DNA of 31,185 nt from a virus (IMGVR_UViG_3300042934_001318:1-31185), one strand, 5' to 3'. Shown: positions 17,277 through 23,319, numbered from the stretch's first letter. Program-made: numbers and translations. Notes: a model not told the origin generated them from the letters alone.

Positions 17277-18545
17277 TTAGTTTGTATATACATTCCAGTT
17301 ACGTTCGACTGCCATATCGTCCTCACAAGCATAACGACACATATCAATACTATGATTGTTTTTATCTTCTAACTTGCTTTTTATATTGCCGTCCTTATCG
17401 GTCTGATAGTCAATATCTTCAAACTCTTTCGCTGTGAAAGGGCACCTGTAAGGATCGATAATTATTTCATCTAAATCATCAAGCCACTTTTCACCGTACT
17501 CAACGCTGCCCGGCCCTTTTTTTGCACCCTTTATTCTAATTCCGTAACTTTCCAATTCATCAATCGATTTTGGTTCGGCGCTATCAGCAATAATTAGGTC
17601 ACTTTGATATCCTTGTTTTTTAATATCTTCTGCTACTTTGCGATTGCTAAGTTTAACGCCAAATATTTCTCCAAAAATAAAAAGTTTACGGCGTGTCTTA
17701 TCATAATGCATACGGCCAAACGAAAAGGCATCGGCTGCGTATCCCCAGTCAATGCCCTGTCGAATATTATCAAATTGTTTAATTTCTTTATCGGTAATTC
17801 GCGTAAAAGTTAAGTTTGTGAATGGTACTACCCCAGAACCAATTGGCTCACCGCCATAATCCCATCTATACTTAAACTCATTTTTCTTTTTAACTTCTTC
17901 AGCTTCTGTTATAAATTCTTTCGACGTATAAGGGTTATCTTTATATGTACTATGATGAACGAATACATTATCAGGTAAGAATTTAGTTTCAAATTTTTTA
18001 TTTACCCATGATTGTTTTCGTTTCGGTGGATTATACGAAAAATAAATATCATAATTTAATCCTTCTGGAAGTTCGGCGCGTACTATAGAGTTAACTATTG
18101 TGCTTACTTCATCTTCTGTTTTAAACTCGCCAAGTTCTTCTACCCATAAAATGGCTAAAGGAAATTTTCTCATTTTAATAGACTTGATTTTTTCTGGCTT
18201 ATCAGCACCACGAAAAATAATACTATTGCCACGTGGTTTGTATGTCAGTTTAAGAGGACTTAGCTTTATTATCCATTTGTTAGATACATCTAAATAATCT
18301 ATAGCCCATAATAACTGTTCAAATACTGACGTTTCGAGCGTGTTGCCTACTTTCCTTACCGCCAGCGCACTGACTGGATTTTTCATCATATCATGGATAA
18401 TGCGAATGGCAATATGAGTGGACTTTGAACTATTACGACCGCCCTTGAGCACCTTGTACAATTTACGTTTTGTTTTCCTGTTACAATTTTTCCAAAATGG
18501 TATAAAAGCAGGAAGTACTTTTTCAGACATTTTAATCTGTATCAT
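17277..18545 (-). CDS. terL: Terminase large subunit
   Basis: Packaging motor ATPase and nuclease, 422 residues from the ATG at 18545. This start was chosen because GGAAG lies 8 bases upstream, while an in-frame extension to 18650 would only duplicate the overlap with terS. Walker A GGRNSSKST at about 35-43, Walker B LAILWVEE at about 130-137 with the catalytic Glu, coupling motif SYNPP at about 170-174. Nuclease acidic residues: Asp266 (GIDWGYAADA), Asp321 (LIIADSAEP) and Asp401 (HSIDMCRY). PBSX-type terminase by pattern. It overlaps terS by a short stretch, so expression is coupled. Confidence 0.92.
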   Translation of the reverse strand: MIQIKMSEKVLPAFIPFWKNCNRKTKRKLYKVLKGGRNSSKSTHIAIRIIHDMMKNPVSALAVRKVGNTLETSVFEQLLWAIDYLDVSNKWIIKLSPLKLTYKPRGNSIIFRGADKPEKIKSIKMRKFPLAILWVEELGEFKTEDEVSTIVNSIVRAELPEGLNYDIYFSYNPPKRKQSWVNKKFETKFLPDNVFVHHSTYKDNPYTSKEFITEAEEVKKKNEFKYRWDYGGEPIGSGVVPFTNLTFTRITDKEIKQFDNIRQGIDWGYAADAFSFGRMHYDKTRRKLFIFGEIFGVKLSNRKVAEDIKKQGYQSDLIIADSAEPKSIDELESYGIRIKGAKKGPGSVEYGEKWLDDLDEIIIDPYRCPFTAKEFEDIDYQTDKDGNIKSKLEDKNNHSIDMCRYACEDDMAVERNWNVYTN

Positions 18546-19317
18546 CTTCATCACTTCCAATGTTGTCAATGAATTGTACGGCATCGTTTTCAGCTTCGTC
18601 TTCACCAGCGCGTTTCTTATCAAATTCAAGACGATCCTTGCCAAGTTCAATATCTGATTTTAATTTTTCAATTCTCATACGTTGTTCTTCTGTAGCTAAT
18701 TCAGACCTACAAAGCTCGTCATACTGTTTAATCATTGATGTTAACGTACTCATTGCCTTTGATTGAGCGACCATGAACGAAGCTTGTTTATCCCATGCTT
18801 CTTGATATTGATACATTGTAGCTTCTGTACCGTCCATAGTCGTGCGTTCGGTCATATCGTTTTTATCATTAACGTACATGATCTTTTGTGCTCTAATAAT
18901 CGTTGCGTATTTAATACAGATATTACCCCACATCATATCAAGCGGCGAAATTTCAGATATACTGTCGGCGATCTCTAGAGTTTCCGGTGGTAGATACTTT
19001 GCAAATAAGCCATGAGTCACAGCATAAGTATTGCCATAAGGTGCTCCACCACTATTGCCAAGTGCGTTTTTGTTGCCAAAAGGTGCTCCATGCCCAAGTG
19101 CATTCTTACTTCCATAAGGTGCACCACGTTTTTTATATTGTGTGCACTCTTTTTCATCTGTTTGGTGTGCACTTTTTTTACTCCATTGATGCCTTTTCTG
19201 CCATGATTTCACAGTATTGATTGATACATTATATTTTTCAGCAATTTTTTTATATTTCATCCCTGCCATATAATCAACTCTTGCTTTTTCTGCTTGTTCG
19301 TTTACATATTTAGCCAT
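18532..19317 (-). CDS. terS: Terminase small subunit
   Basis: 261 residues. Residues 1-50 hold a helix-turn-helix (VDYMAGMKYKKIAEKYNVSI then TVKSWQKRHQWS) that recognises the phage packaging site. Residues 66-110 contain a Gly-Ala-Pro-x-Gly-x-x-(Asn/Tyr)-A repeat (GAPYGSKNALGH, GAPFGNKNALGN, GGAPYGNTYAVTHG), a well-known feature of this terminase family. The remainder is helical with the C-terminal acidic tail GSDEDDTD, likely to contact TerL. It follows an AT-rich leader with a long palindrome. Confidence 0.85.
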   Translation of the reverse strand: MAKYVNEQAEKARVDYMAGMKYKKIAEKYNVSINTVKSWQKRHQWSKKSAHQTDEKECTQYKKRGAPYGSKNALGHGAPFGNKNALGNSGGAPYGNTYAVTHGLFAKYLPPETLEIADSISEISPLDMMWGNICIKYATIIRAQKIMYVNDKNDMTERTTMDGTEATMYQYQEAWDKQASFMVAQSKAMSTLTSMIKQYDELCRSELATEEQRMRIEKLKSDIELGKDRLEFDKKRAGEDEAENDAVQFIDNIGSDEDDTD

Positions 19318-19563
19318 GTTACATATTCACCGACCCCCGAAAATAAATAACTTCCGATAAATTATACTTATCGGAAGTTATTTTGTATTTTATTAGTTTT
19401 TTTAAGTATAATGCCGTTATTTTTGATATATTTATACAGTTTTAATTCCATAATGTGAATAATCAGCAAATGTTTATGCTGTATATTTATTGATTATGCA
19501 ATTAAGTAGTCATTTATTAAATTCATTTATGTAGTTTTGGTATGTATAAATGTTGTAGGTTTG
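19318..19563 (-). other. Noncoding leader of the late (packaging) operon
   Basis: 246 bases without a credible gene. It contains the 15-bp inverted repeat at 19346-19382 described separately. A minus-strand TATACT at 19405-19410 lacks a good -35. A second possible stem pairs CAGCA with TGCTG around 19458-19475. The longest minus-strand ORF from ATG is 10 codons. It separates the small middle genes from terS and is the natural place for late-gene regulation. Confidence 0.5.
19346..19382 (-). terminator. 15-bp perfect palindrome upstream of terS (bidirectional terminator or operator)
   Basis: Arms AATAACTTCCGATAA and TTATCGGAAGTTATT with a 7-base loop. T-rich tails follow on both strands (minus: UUAUUUAUUUU; plus: TTTTGTATTTTATT), as in bidirectional intrinsic terminators. 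The minus-strand loop reads TATAAT, so the dyad could instead be an operator centred on a -10 box, although the -35 (AATACA, 17-bp spacing) is poor. Placed 29 bases upstream of terS, either role would control late transcription. Confidence 0.5.
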
Positions 19564-19761
19564 TTACTTGACTGTATTGTTTTTCTTACAACCATCACAA
19601 CAATTTTTCTCTTTTGATAAGTTTTGGTAAGGTGGTCTAGGCGGTATCTTTCTACGGTTGCCACATCTTGTACATAAATCAACTACACGATAGTTATAAT
19701 CAATTACTGACATTTCGTTACCGCATTTACCACAAATCCATTTCGCAACTATAATGCCCAT
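19564..19761 (-). CDS. Small zinc-ribbon protein
   Basis: 65 residues with two CxxC knuckles, CGKCG at about 10-14 and CTRCG at about 30-34, then Pro/Arg-rich and CCDGCKKN near the C-terminus. This is the spacing of zinc-ribbon proteins. ATG has AGGGG with a 10-base spacing. It lies between the middle genes and the terminase operon. Possibly a DNA-binding or RNA polymerase-binding accessory, but no function can be assigned. Confidence 0.65.
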   Translation of the reverse strand: MGIIVAKWICGKCGNEMSVIDYNYRVVDLCTRCGNRRKIPPRPPYQNLSKEKNCCDGCKKNNTVK

Positions 19762-19805
19762 TTTTGGTTATCCCCTATTTATTTGTAAATATATACATGT
19801 TTGAG

Positions 19806-19847
19806 ATTATTAGTATTGATATATATATCAAATATATTATTAGTATT
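19806..19847. repeat. Direct repeats flanking a 16-bp palindrome
   Basis: ATTATTAGTATT occurs at 19806-19817 and again at 19836-19847. Between them TTGATATATATATCAA (19816-19831) is a perfect 16-bp palindrome. It lies in the AT-rich gap between the 47-residue gene and the zinc-ribbon gene, so it is a candidate operator or local replication/regulatory element. Confidence 0.5.
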
Positions 19848-19857
19848 CATAACTGCA

Positions 19858-20001
19858 CTACCTCACTGTTTTATTATGATTAACCTTATACTTACCGTCA
19901 TGCTTACTACAGTTAGCGTAAAATGGTGCTTTCATTAAGTCTTCATAGTTTATATTGTCGTGTTGTTTTACTTTCTTTTTATCGTTATCGCATTGTTTCA
20001 T
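19858..20001 (-). CDS. Small conserved-looking protein, 47 residues
   Basis: Unannotated-size gene with a very strong ribosome-binding site (GGAAGGTAGGA directly upstream of the ATG). Sequence: Lys/Asp/Asn-rich N-terminus (MKQCDNDKKKVKQHDNI), then EDLMKAPFYANCSKHDGKY and a basic C-terminus ending in VNHNKTVR. Cys4, Cys31 and nearby His are the only notable residues. It fills the gap between the coiled-coil protein and the zinc-ribbon gene. No family recognised. Confidence 0.6.
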   Translation of the reverse strand: MKQCDNDKKKVKQHDNINYEDLMKAPFYANCSKHDGKYKVNHNKTVR

Positions 20002-20020
20002 GTTCCTACCTTCCTATTAT

Positions 20021-20404
20021 TTAAAAATAACTAGAATGTTCGCTCTTAACCAAAGCCTTTAACGTATCACGTTGGCCTTGTAACTGATCTAGCCTATCCT
20101 TTGCTTTTGTCTCTAACGCTTTTTTTAGTAACCATTCTTGTTTTGCTATCTTTACATCATTATCCGTGCTTGCGTATGCATTTATGATTGTTTGATTACT
20201 AGCTTTAAGGTCATGCTTTACTATTGCTTCTATCCTTGCATTAGATAATAAATCATCGTATATCGATCTAGCGTTTGCACGATCAACTTTATATTGTGTT
20301 AGTTTAGGTCCTACTTCTTTAATTCTATTTTCTACTTTTTTTAATAACAATTGGTGTTGTTGTAGCCCTGCATTTTCTAGGATTATAAGGTCTTCGTCAT
20401 TCAT
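20021..20404 (-). CDS. Helical protein of unknown function
   Basis: 127 residues from the ATG at 20404, which overlaps the HNH stop (a TTG nine bases earlier has GGGAGG too close). Mostly charged alpha helix with a Gln/Lys/Leu-rich C-terminal half (IAKQEWLLKKALETKAKDRL, QLQGQRDTLKALVKSE), likely coiled coil. GGGAGG lies about 12 bases upstream. No recognised domain. Its position directly after the HNH nuclease and before the terminase operon is that of small packaging-linked proteins in some phages. Confidence 0.6.
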   Translation of the reverse strand: MNDEDLIILENAGLQQHQLLLKKVENRIKEVGPKLTQYKVDRANARSIYDDLLSNARIEAIVKHDLKASNQTIINAYASTDNDVKIAKQEWLLKKALETKAKDRLDQLQGQRDTLKALVKSEHSSYF

Positions 20405-20711
20405 CTGTCTCAACGTCCTCCCAATACTTCGGATACAATCCTTTTAAATATCTAATACATTGTTGCTTTATCTCTTTGCTATTATCACTAAAATGTCTAT
20501 CTTGATGATGTCCATAACACAATAATAGTCCTTCTTCTTCTACGTCATTTTTCAATCCATTGCGTTTTTCGTGATGGAATTTCTCACCATCAGCTATACT
20601 ATTATAACAATCATTAATAATACACTTATAATTATCTCTTTTGTGTATCTTATCATTAAGCATTGATACTGATTTACCTTTTAATCTTGTTAGATTTAGT
20701 TTTTGTAGCAT
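20397..20711 (-). CDS. HNH endonuclease-like protein
   Basis: 104 residues from the ATG at 20711 (AAAAAGGTG 8 bases upstream); an upstream in-frame start would lack a ribosome-binding site. Domain: CIINDC at 30-35, HHEKRNG with His46-His47, then LLLCYGHHQDRHF with Cys65, His68, His69 and His73, a metal-bound HNH (beta-beta-alpha-Me) arrangement. Phage HNH proteins often lie beside terminase genes and are needed for cos cleavage in some phages. Here three small genes and a noncoding stretch separate it from terS, so either a packaging role or a free-standing nuclease is possible. Confidence 0.7.
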   Translation of the reverse strand: MLQKLNLTRLKGKSVSMLNDKIHKRDNYKCIINDCYNSIADGEKFHHEKRNGLKNDVEEEGLLLCYGHHQDRHFSDNSKEIKQQCIRYLKGLYPKYWEDVETDE

Positions 20712-20735
20712 ATAATCAACACCTTTTTGCAAACT

Positions 20736-20773
20736 AAAAAGCACTTACACCAATTAAGATGTAAGTGCTTTTT
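20736..20773 (-). terminator. Perfect 14-bp intrinsic terminator
   Basis: Left arm AAAAAGCACTTACA, right arm TGTAAGTGCTTTTT, 10-base loop. On the minus strand it ends in TTTTTAG, and on the plus strand in TTTTTGTATATTG, so it can stop transcription both ways. It ends the transcript from the 20886-21188 gene and the structured block, directly before the HNH gene. Confidence 0.85.
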
Positions 20774-20885
20774 GTATATTGTCCTTACGTGGTCCGCTTC
20801 TTTGCTAGGCGTGTAATGTTCTATTAAAAGATACCCAGTCGCAACTAAAGTACCTTAGGTGTCGTCCGCAGACTTCCACCGCAAT
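20774..20885 (-). ncRNA. Structured noncoding block (candidate ncRNA or cos site)
   Basis: 112 bases visibly richer in GC than its neighbours, no ORF, lying between a gene stop and the terminator at 20736-20773. Read on the minus strand it folds into three hairpins: GGUG-gaa-GUC-UGCG-GAC-ga-CACC (20858-20880), CUAAG-GUAC-UUUAG (20845-20858), and CUGGG paired with CCUAG (20834-20838 with 20805-20809). Two of these need G-U pairs that would be A-C mismatches on the other strand. A near-repeat GTGGTCCGC/GTCGTCCGC lies 72 bases apart (20789, 20861), as expected for terminase-binding or cleavage sites. Both interpretations are open. Confidence 0.35.
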
Positions 20886-21188
20886 TCATTTATTTATAAA
20901 AGTCACTAAATCGCCACGTACTTTATCAAAAATTTCATTAAGTGATCTCTTTGCGATCAACATTTTTATTTCAAACATGCTATATGTTGTACAGCCACAT
21001 TCACAAACATAATAACTATCAACTAACATTCTTTTATAGTTATAATTTTTATACTTTCCTTCTTTGCATATTAGTTTTATGCTTTCATGTTTACCAATTG
21101 CATTATCGTCAACCATGCAACTAAGTTTTTTAATATTTAAATCTTCTTGATGTGCTTTATAATATGCTATTTTTTTATTTTTATTCAC
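20886..21188 (-). CDS. Cys-containing protein, possible late regulator
   Basis: 100 residues from a GTG at 21188 with GAGGT 9 bases upstream (the longer TTG-started version lacks support). It begins MNKNKKIAYYKAHQ, contains a C-x-C-x-C patch (YYVCECGCTTYSMFEI, about 61-76) and a basic C-terminus (KRSLNEIFDKVRGDLVTFINK). It is the first gene of the leftward transcript from the 21258 promoter, and is followed by the structured block and terminator. In other phages this slot often encodes a late regulator, but no family is recognised and this is inference. Confidence 0.6.
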   Translation of the reverse strand: MNKNKKIAYYKAHQEDLNIKKLSCMVDDNAIGKHESIKLICKEGKYKNYNYKRMLVDSYYVCECGCTTYSMFEIKMLIAKRSLNEIFDKVRGDLVTFINK

Positions 21189-21257
21189 ATTATAACTACC
21201 TCGTTCCAAAAAATAATTACAACCTATTTACATATAGACGCACGACCGATTAACTTA

Positions 21258-21286
21258 ATTATAGCATATATTGCAAATTAAATCAA
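21258..21286 (-). promoter_or_regulatory. Leftward promoter (TTGATT-17-TATAAT, extended -10)
   Basis: Minus-strand TATAAT at 21263-21258, preceded by TGC (extended -10), with TTGATT at 21286-21281 and a 17-base spacer. Directed at the gene starting at 21188, about 70 bases downstream. It is divergent from the plus-strand promoter at 21323. Confidence 0.7.
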
Positions 21287-21322
21287 TACTTAATATTTTT
21301 AAAATTATTTTGATTTTAGGGG

Positions 21323-21351
21323 TTGTAATTCATATTTGAATATGATATACT
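21323..21351 (+). promoter_or_regulatory. Rightward promoter of the plus-strand cassette
   Basis: TTGTAA at 21323-21328, 17-base spacer, TATACT at 21346-21351, with TGA just before the -10 (extended -10). It reads into the 42-codon gene at 21415. The spacer contains the dyad described separately. Together with 21258-21286 this makes a divergent promoter pair only about 60 bases apart. Confidence 0.65.
21330..21345 (+). promoter_or_regulatory. Dyad (operator candidate) inside the promoter spacer
   Basis: TCATATT-TG-AATATGA is a perfect 7-bp inverted repeat with a 2-base centre, sitting exactly between the -35 and -10 boxes. A protein bound there would block RNA polymerase. No second copy of this dyad is visible in the window. 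Confidence 0.5.
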
Positions 21352-21414
21352 TAAATCAAGGTTAAGAGATACAGCGACAGCTTAAAAAGAAGCGGCTACA
21401 AAGGAGTTTTTAAA

Positions 21415-21543
21415 ATGACAAGAACAGAATTAGCAAAATCGATTAGTTTTCAATTAGATTTAGATTTTGAAAAAGTTTTACGCGGGGTAGATGCAGCAAT
21501 GGATGATAAATTTGGAACAGAAGTTAACGAAGTACCAGCGTAA
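21415..21543 (+). CDS. 42-residue HU/IHF-like N-terminal mini-protein
   Basis: ATG with AAGGAG 8 bases upstream, first gene of the plus-strand cassette. Residues MTRTELAKSISFQLDLDFEKV and GVDAAMDD resemble the first two helices of HU/IHF proteins (M-N-K-T-E-L-x-x-x-V... A-x-x-A-V-D-A), but the beta arm and DNA-binding part are absent. The frame ends GCG TAA and is followed in frame by ATG GCG GAA and 12 more codons up to TGA. It may be a truncated HU-like gene with a late stop codon, or an independent small regulator. Function unknown. Confidence 0.5.
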   Translation: MTRTELAKSISFQLDLDFEKVLRGVDAAMDDKFGTEVNEVPA

Positions 21544-21633
21544 ATGGCGGAAAATATTAAAGCTGGTTTTGTAGAACAATCAGAATATTGATATGAATCA
21601 ATAAAACAGAAAACCACATTAAAGAGGTGTTAT

Positions 21634-21936
21634 ATGGAAATAACTAAAACATGCATTACATGTTATGAAGATTTACCAGTTTCTGATTTTTATAAAAATA
21701 GCAAAACTAATGACGGATATACGACAAAATGCAAAAAATGTATTAAAGATATTAATCATAATTATTATCAAAAAACAGCATCAAACAATATAGTTTCAAA
21801 TGTACCTCGGGGCGGTAAGCGTGAAGGTGCTGGTCGCAAATCAACTGGTCGAAGCAAACATAATTACTATGTAACTCCCGAAGAGGACATAAAAATAAAA
21901 GAATACATTCAACAACTAAGAGCTACCGTAAAGTAG
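21634..21936 (+). CDS. Zinc-finger and basic DNA-binding-like protein
   Basis: 100 residues. N-terminal zinc knuckle: TCITCYEDLPVSDFYKN with C8-x2-C11 and KCKKCIKDINHNYY with C33-x2-C36. Residues 58-75 are basic and Gly-rich (RGGKREGAGRKSTGRSK), the GAGRK motif seen in many phage and plasmid DNA-binding proteins. The C-terminal VTPEEDIKIKEYIQQL resembles a ribbon-helix-helix or winged-helix edge. Good AGAGGTG ribosome-binding site. It is oriented against all its neighbours and ends in its own terminator. Likely a regulator; no specific function can be claimed. Confidence 0.65.
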   Translation: MEITKTCITCYEDLPVSDFYKNSKTNDGYTTKCKKCIKDINHNYYQKTASNNIVSNVPRGGKREGAGRKSTGRSKHNYYVTPEEDIKIKEYIQQLRATVK

Positions 21937-21941
21937 CTCTT
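21918..21941 (+). terminator. Intrinsic terminator of the plus-strand cassette
   Basis: Stem AAGAGCTAC / GTAGCTCTT (9 bp) with a CGTAAA loop, followed by TTTATTTTATC. The stem overlaps the last codons and the TAG stop of the zinc-finger gene. On the opposite strand the tail is AGTTGTTG, so it probably terminates only the rightward cassette transcript and not the converging early transcript. Confidence 0.85.
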
Positions 21942-21947
21942 TTTATT

Positions 21948-22289
21948 TTATCTTGATTCAAACGACATACATTTTCCATTCAATCCTGTATTTATTTGTG
22001 ATAATGATTTCTTATTCATATCGCCTTTTCTACTCCTACCCTTACTACTTCCACCACCTCCACCTTTTTTAGCTTGTCCTGCCGGAATACATGCTGCTGG
22101 TAAGTGAGTTTTGTGCATATCTTTCATCAACTGTATTATTATATCATCCACATATTGATCGTTAGGTTCCTTTAGTGTTACGTATGCTTTGCAGTATGGA
22201 CATACATAACATCTGCTCTCTTTATCGTATAACATTTCAGTTATTTTTCCTTCTGATAGACACATATTACAAAGTATTTGTTTACTCAT
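21948..22289 (-). CDS. Zinc-finger protein with Gly/Lys-rich tail
   Basis: 113 residues, last gene of the early leftward operon, converging on the plus-strand cassette. N-terminal C7-x2-C10 (CNMC) and C28-x2-C31 (CPYC) form a zinc knuckle. Residues 68-92 are GQAKKGGGGGSSKGRSRKG, a flexible basic tail suggesting nucleic-acid binding. Ribosome-binding site AGGTGAGTAA. Family not recognised. Confidence 0.6.
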   Translation of the reverse strand: MSKQILCNMCLSEGKITEMLYDKESRCYVCPYCKAYVTLKEPNDQYVDDIIIQLMKDMHKTHLPAACIPAGQAKKGGGGGSSKGRSRKGDMNKKSLSQINTGLNGKCMSFESR

Positions 22290-22574
22290 TTACTCACCTA
22301 CTTTTAAGTTATTTCTGCTATTTTCTATATACTTAGATAAAGGATTTAATATATCACTGCTATCTGCTTCATATTTAAATTGTGGCGTATAGTTTAATGC
22401 TTCGTTAATTTGTTTTTCAATATCTTCGATTTTACCTCTTACCGAATATTCATCGTTACCGACCATTCTAATAGTTGTTGCATAATCTGTTCCTATTTCT
22501 ATAGAAATTATATTCATAGGATTTAATTTGACACTACTATTTTCCCAACTACGCATAAATTCAACTAATTTCAT
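22290..22574 (-). CDS. Hypothetical phage protein, 94 residues
   Basis: MKLVEFMRSWENSSVKLNPM, then ISIEIGTDYATTIRMVGND and EDIEKQINEALNYTP: two beta-strand segments followed by helices. Its ATGA start overlaps the stop of the upstream gene, so translation is coupled. The 'AEEFMKSWENSSVKL..M' N-terminus recalls small early proteins of Bacillota phages. Function unknown. Confidence 0.6.
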   Translation of the reverse strand: MKLVEFMRSWENSSVKLNPMNIISIEIGTDYATTIRMVGNDEYSVRGKIEDIEKQINEALNYTPQFKYEADSSDILNPLSKYIENSRNNLKVGE

Positions 22575-23161
22575 TCTGTTTCACCTTCTTTGTATAGTTT
22601 TACTTTGTTCCACCAAGCTAATGCATAATTTTCATTAGTAAATGATGTTCTTCCACCATTAAAAACAAATACTTTCCCATCTTCGTATTTGGCAAAATAT
22701 CTATTAAATGTTTTACCGGATTCAGTAGTTATGATAACTTTTGTATCAACAGCAACCTGCGACCAGTCGAACGCATCACGCTCCCAAACTAACTCAAGCG
22801 AATCATAATTCCCTTCTAGTACTTCGATTAGGTTGTTTGTTGTGTAGACTTTTACTATGTCAAAACTAGGGACATCATACATTGATGTTGAATAATATTT
22901 TAAATCACTCGCATAGCGATCATATTCATACAAGCAATCATCATTAACTCCAGCTAAACCAACTTTAATTCCTAAAAACTTTTCACCGTTCCGTAACTCA
23001 ACAACCATACCAACCTTTAAATCATCTTTTGTGAATGTTTGTTGGTCTAGTTGTTTTGTATCACTTTTAATTATTGGTTTGAATTGACTATATTTGTAGC
23101 AACTTTGTGCCGTAAAACAAAACCCATTATTATTATGTTTACAATCTATACATTTCCCCAC
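22571..23161 (-). CDS. Phage protein with N-terminal zinc knuckle
   Basis: 196 residues from a GTG overlapping the TAG of the upstream gene (TAGTG), with GGAGG upstream. N-terminal C4-x2-C7 and C15-x5-C21 (CIDCKH... GFCFTAQSCYKYSQF) probably bind zinc. Then DDLKVGMVVELRNGEKFLG, a beta motif common in early phage proteins, and a C-terminal AFDWSQVAVDTKVIITTESGKTFNRYF... KVFVFNGGRTSFT... ALAWWNKVKLY segment that also recurs in Bacillota phages. Probably an accessory early protein, precise role unknown. Confidence 0.6.
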   Translation of the reverse strand: MGKCIDCKHNNNGFCFTAQSCYKYSQFKPIIKSDTKQLDQQTFTKDDLKVGMVVELRNGEKFLGIKVGLAGVNDDCLYEYDRYASDLKYYSTSMYDVPSFDIVKVYTTNNLIEVLEGNYDSLELVWERDAFDWSQVAVDTKVIITTESGKTFNRYFAKYEDGKVFVFNGGRTSFTNENYALAWWNKVKLYKEGETE

Positions 23162-23313
23162 TATATATCATCCTCCGATTCAAATTGATCTAGATATTTT
23201 TCGTATGCTTGTTCACAACAACAACCTTCGCATAAAGTTTCTGCTGAATATCCGAATGTGGTTGGACAATAATCGCAAATATCTTCAAGTTCTTCAATTT
23301 TTTTGGGCTTCAA
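23161..23313 (-). CDS. Cys-cluster micro-protein, 50 residues
   Basis: TTG start at 23313 with AGGGG 10 bases upstream; the nearby ATG leads to an immediate stop. It encodes KPKKIEELEDICDYC, then PTTFGYSAETLCEGCCC and EQAYEKYLDQFESEDDI. The C-x2-C ... C-x2-CCC pattern suggests a metal-binding mini-domain. It ends TAGTG over the next gene's start. Small phage proteins with this pattern exist; function unknown. Confidence 0.65.
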   Translation of the reverse strand: MKPKKIEELEDICDYCPTTFGYSAETLCEGCCCEQAYEKYLDQFESEDDI

Positions 23314-23319
23314 TTCATA

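Noticed and set aside
18546-18650. Longer terL start at 18650
   Set aside because: Would add 35 residues read in the alternative frame of terS. The ATG at 18545 has the GGAAG site at the right distance.
19383-19412. Plus-strand promoter-like TTGTAT-18-TATAAT
   Set aside because: No plus-strand gene follows for 2 kb, and the -35 matches only three positions. Likely chance in AT-rich DNA.
20774-20885. tRNA
   Set aside because: The block lacks the TTCRA and cloverleaf arms on either strand, and no CCA end is present.
21634-21936. HNH nuclease
   Set aside because: The N-terminal zinc knuckle resembles that of some HNH proteins, but no H-N-H core residues follow. It is kept as a zinc-finger/basic protein.
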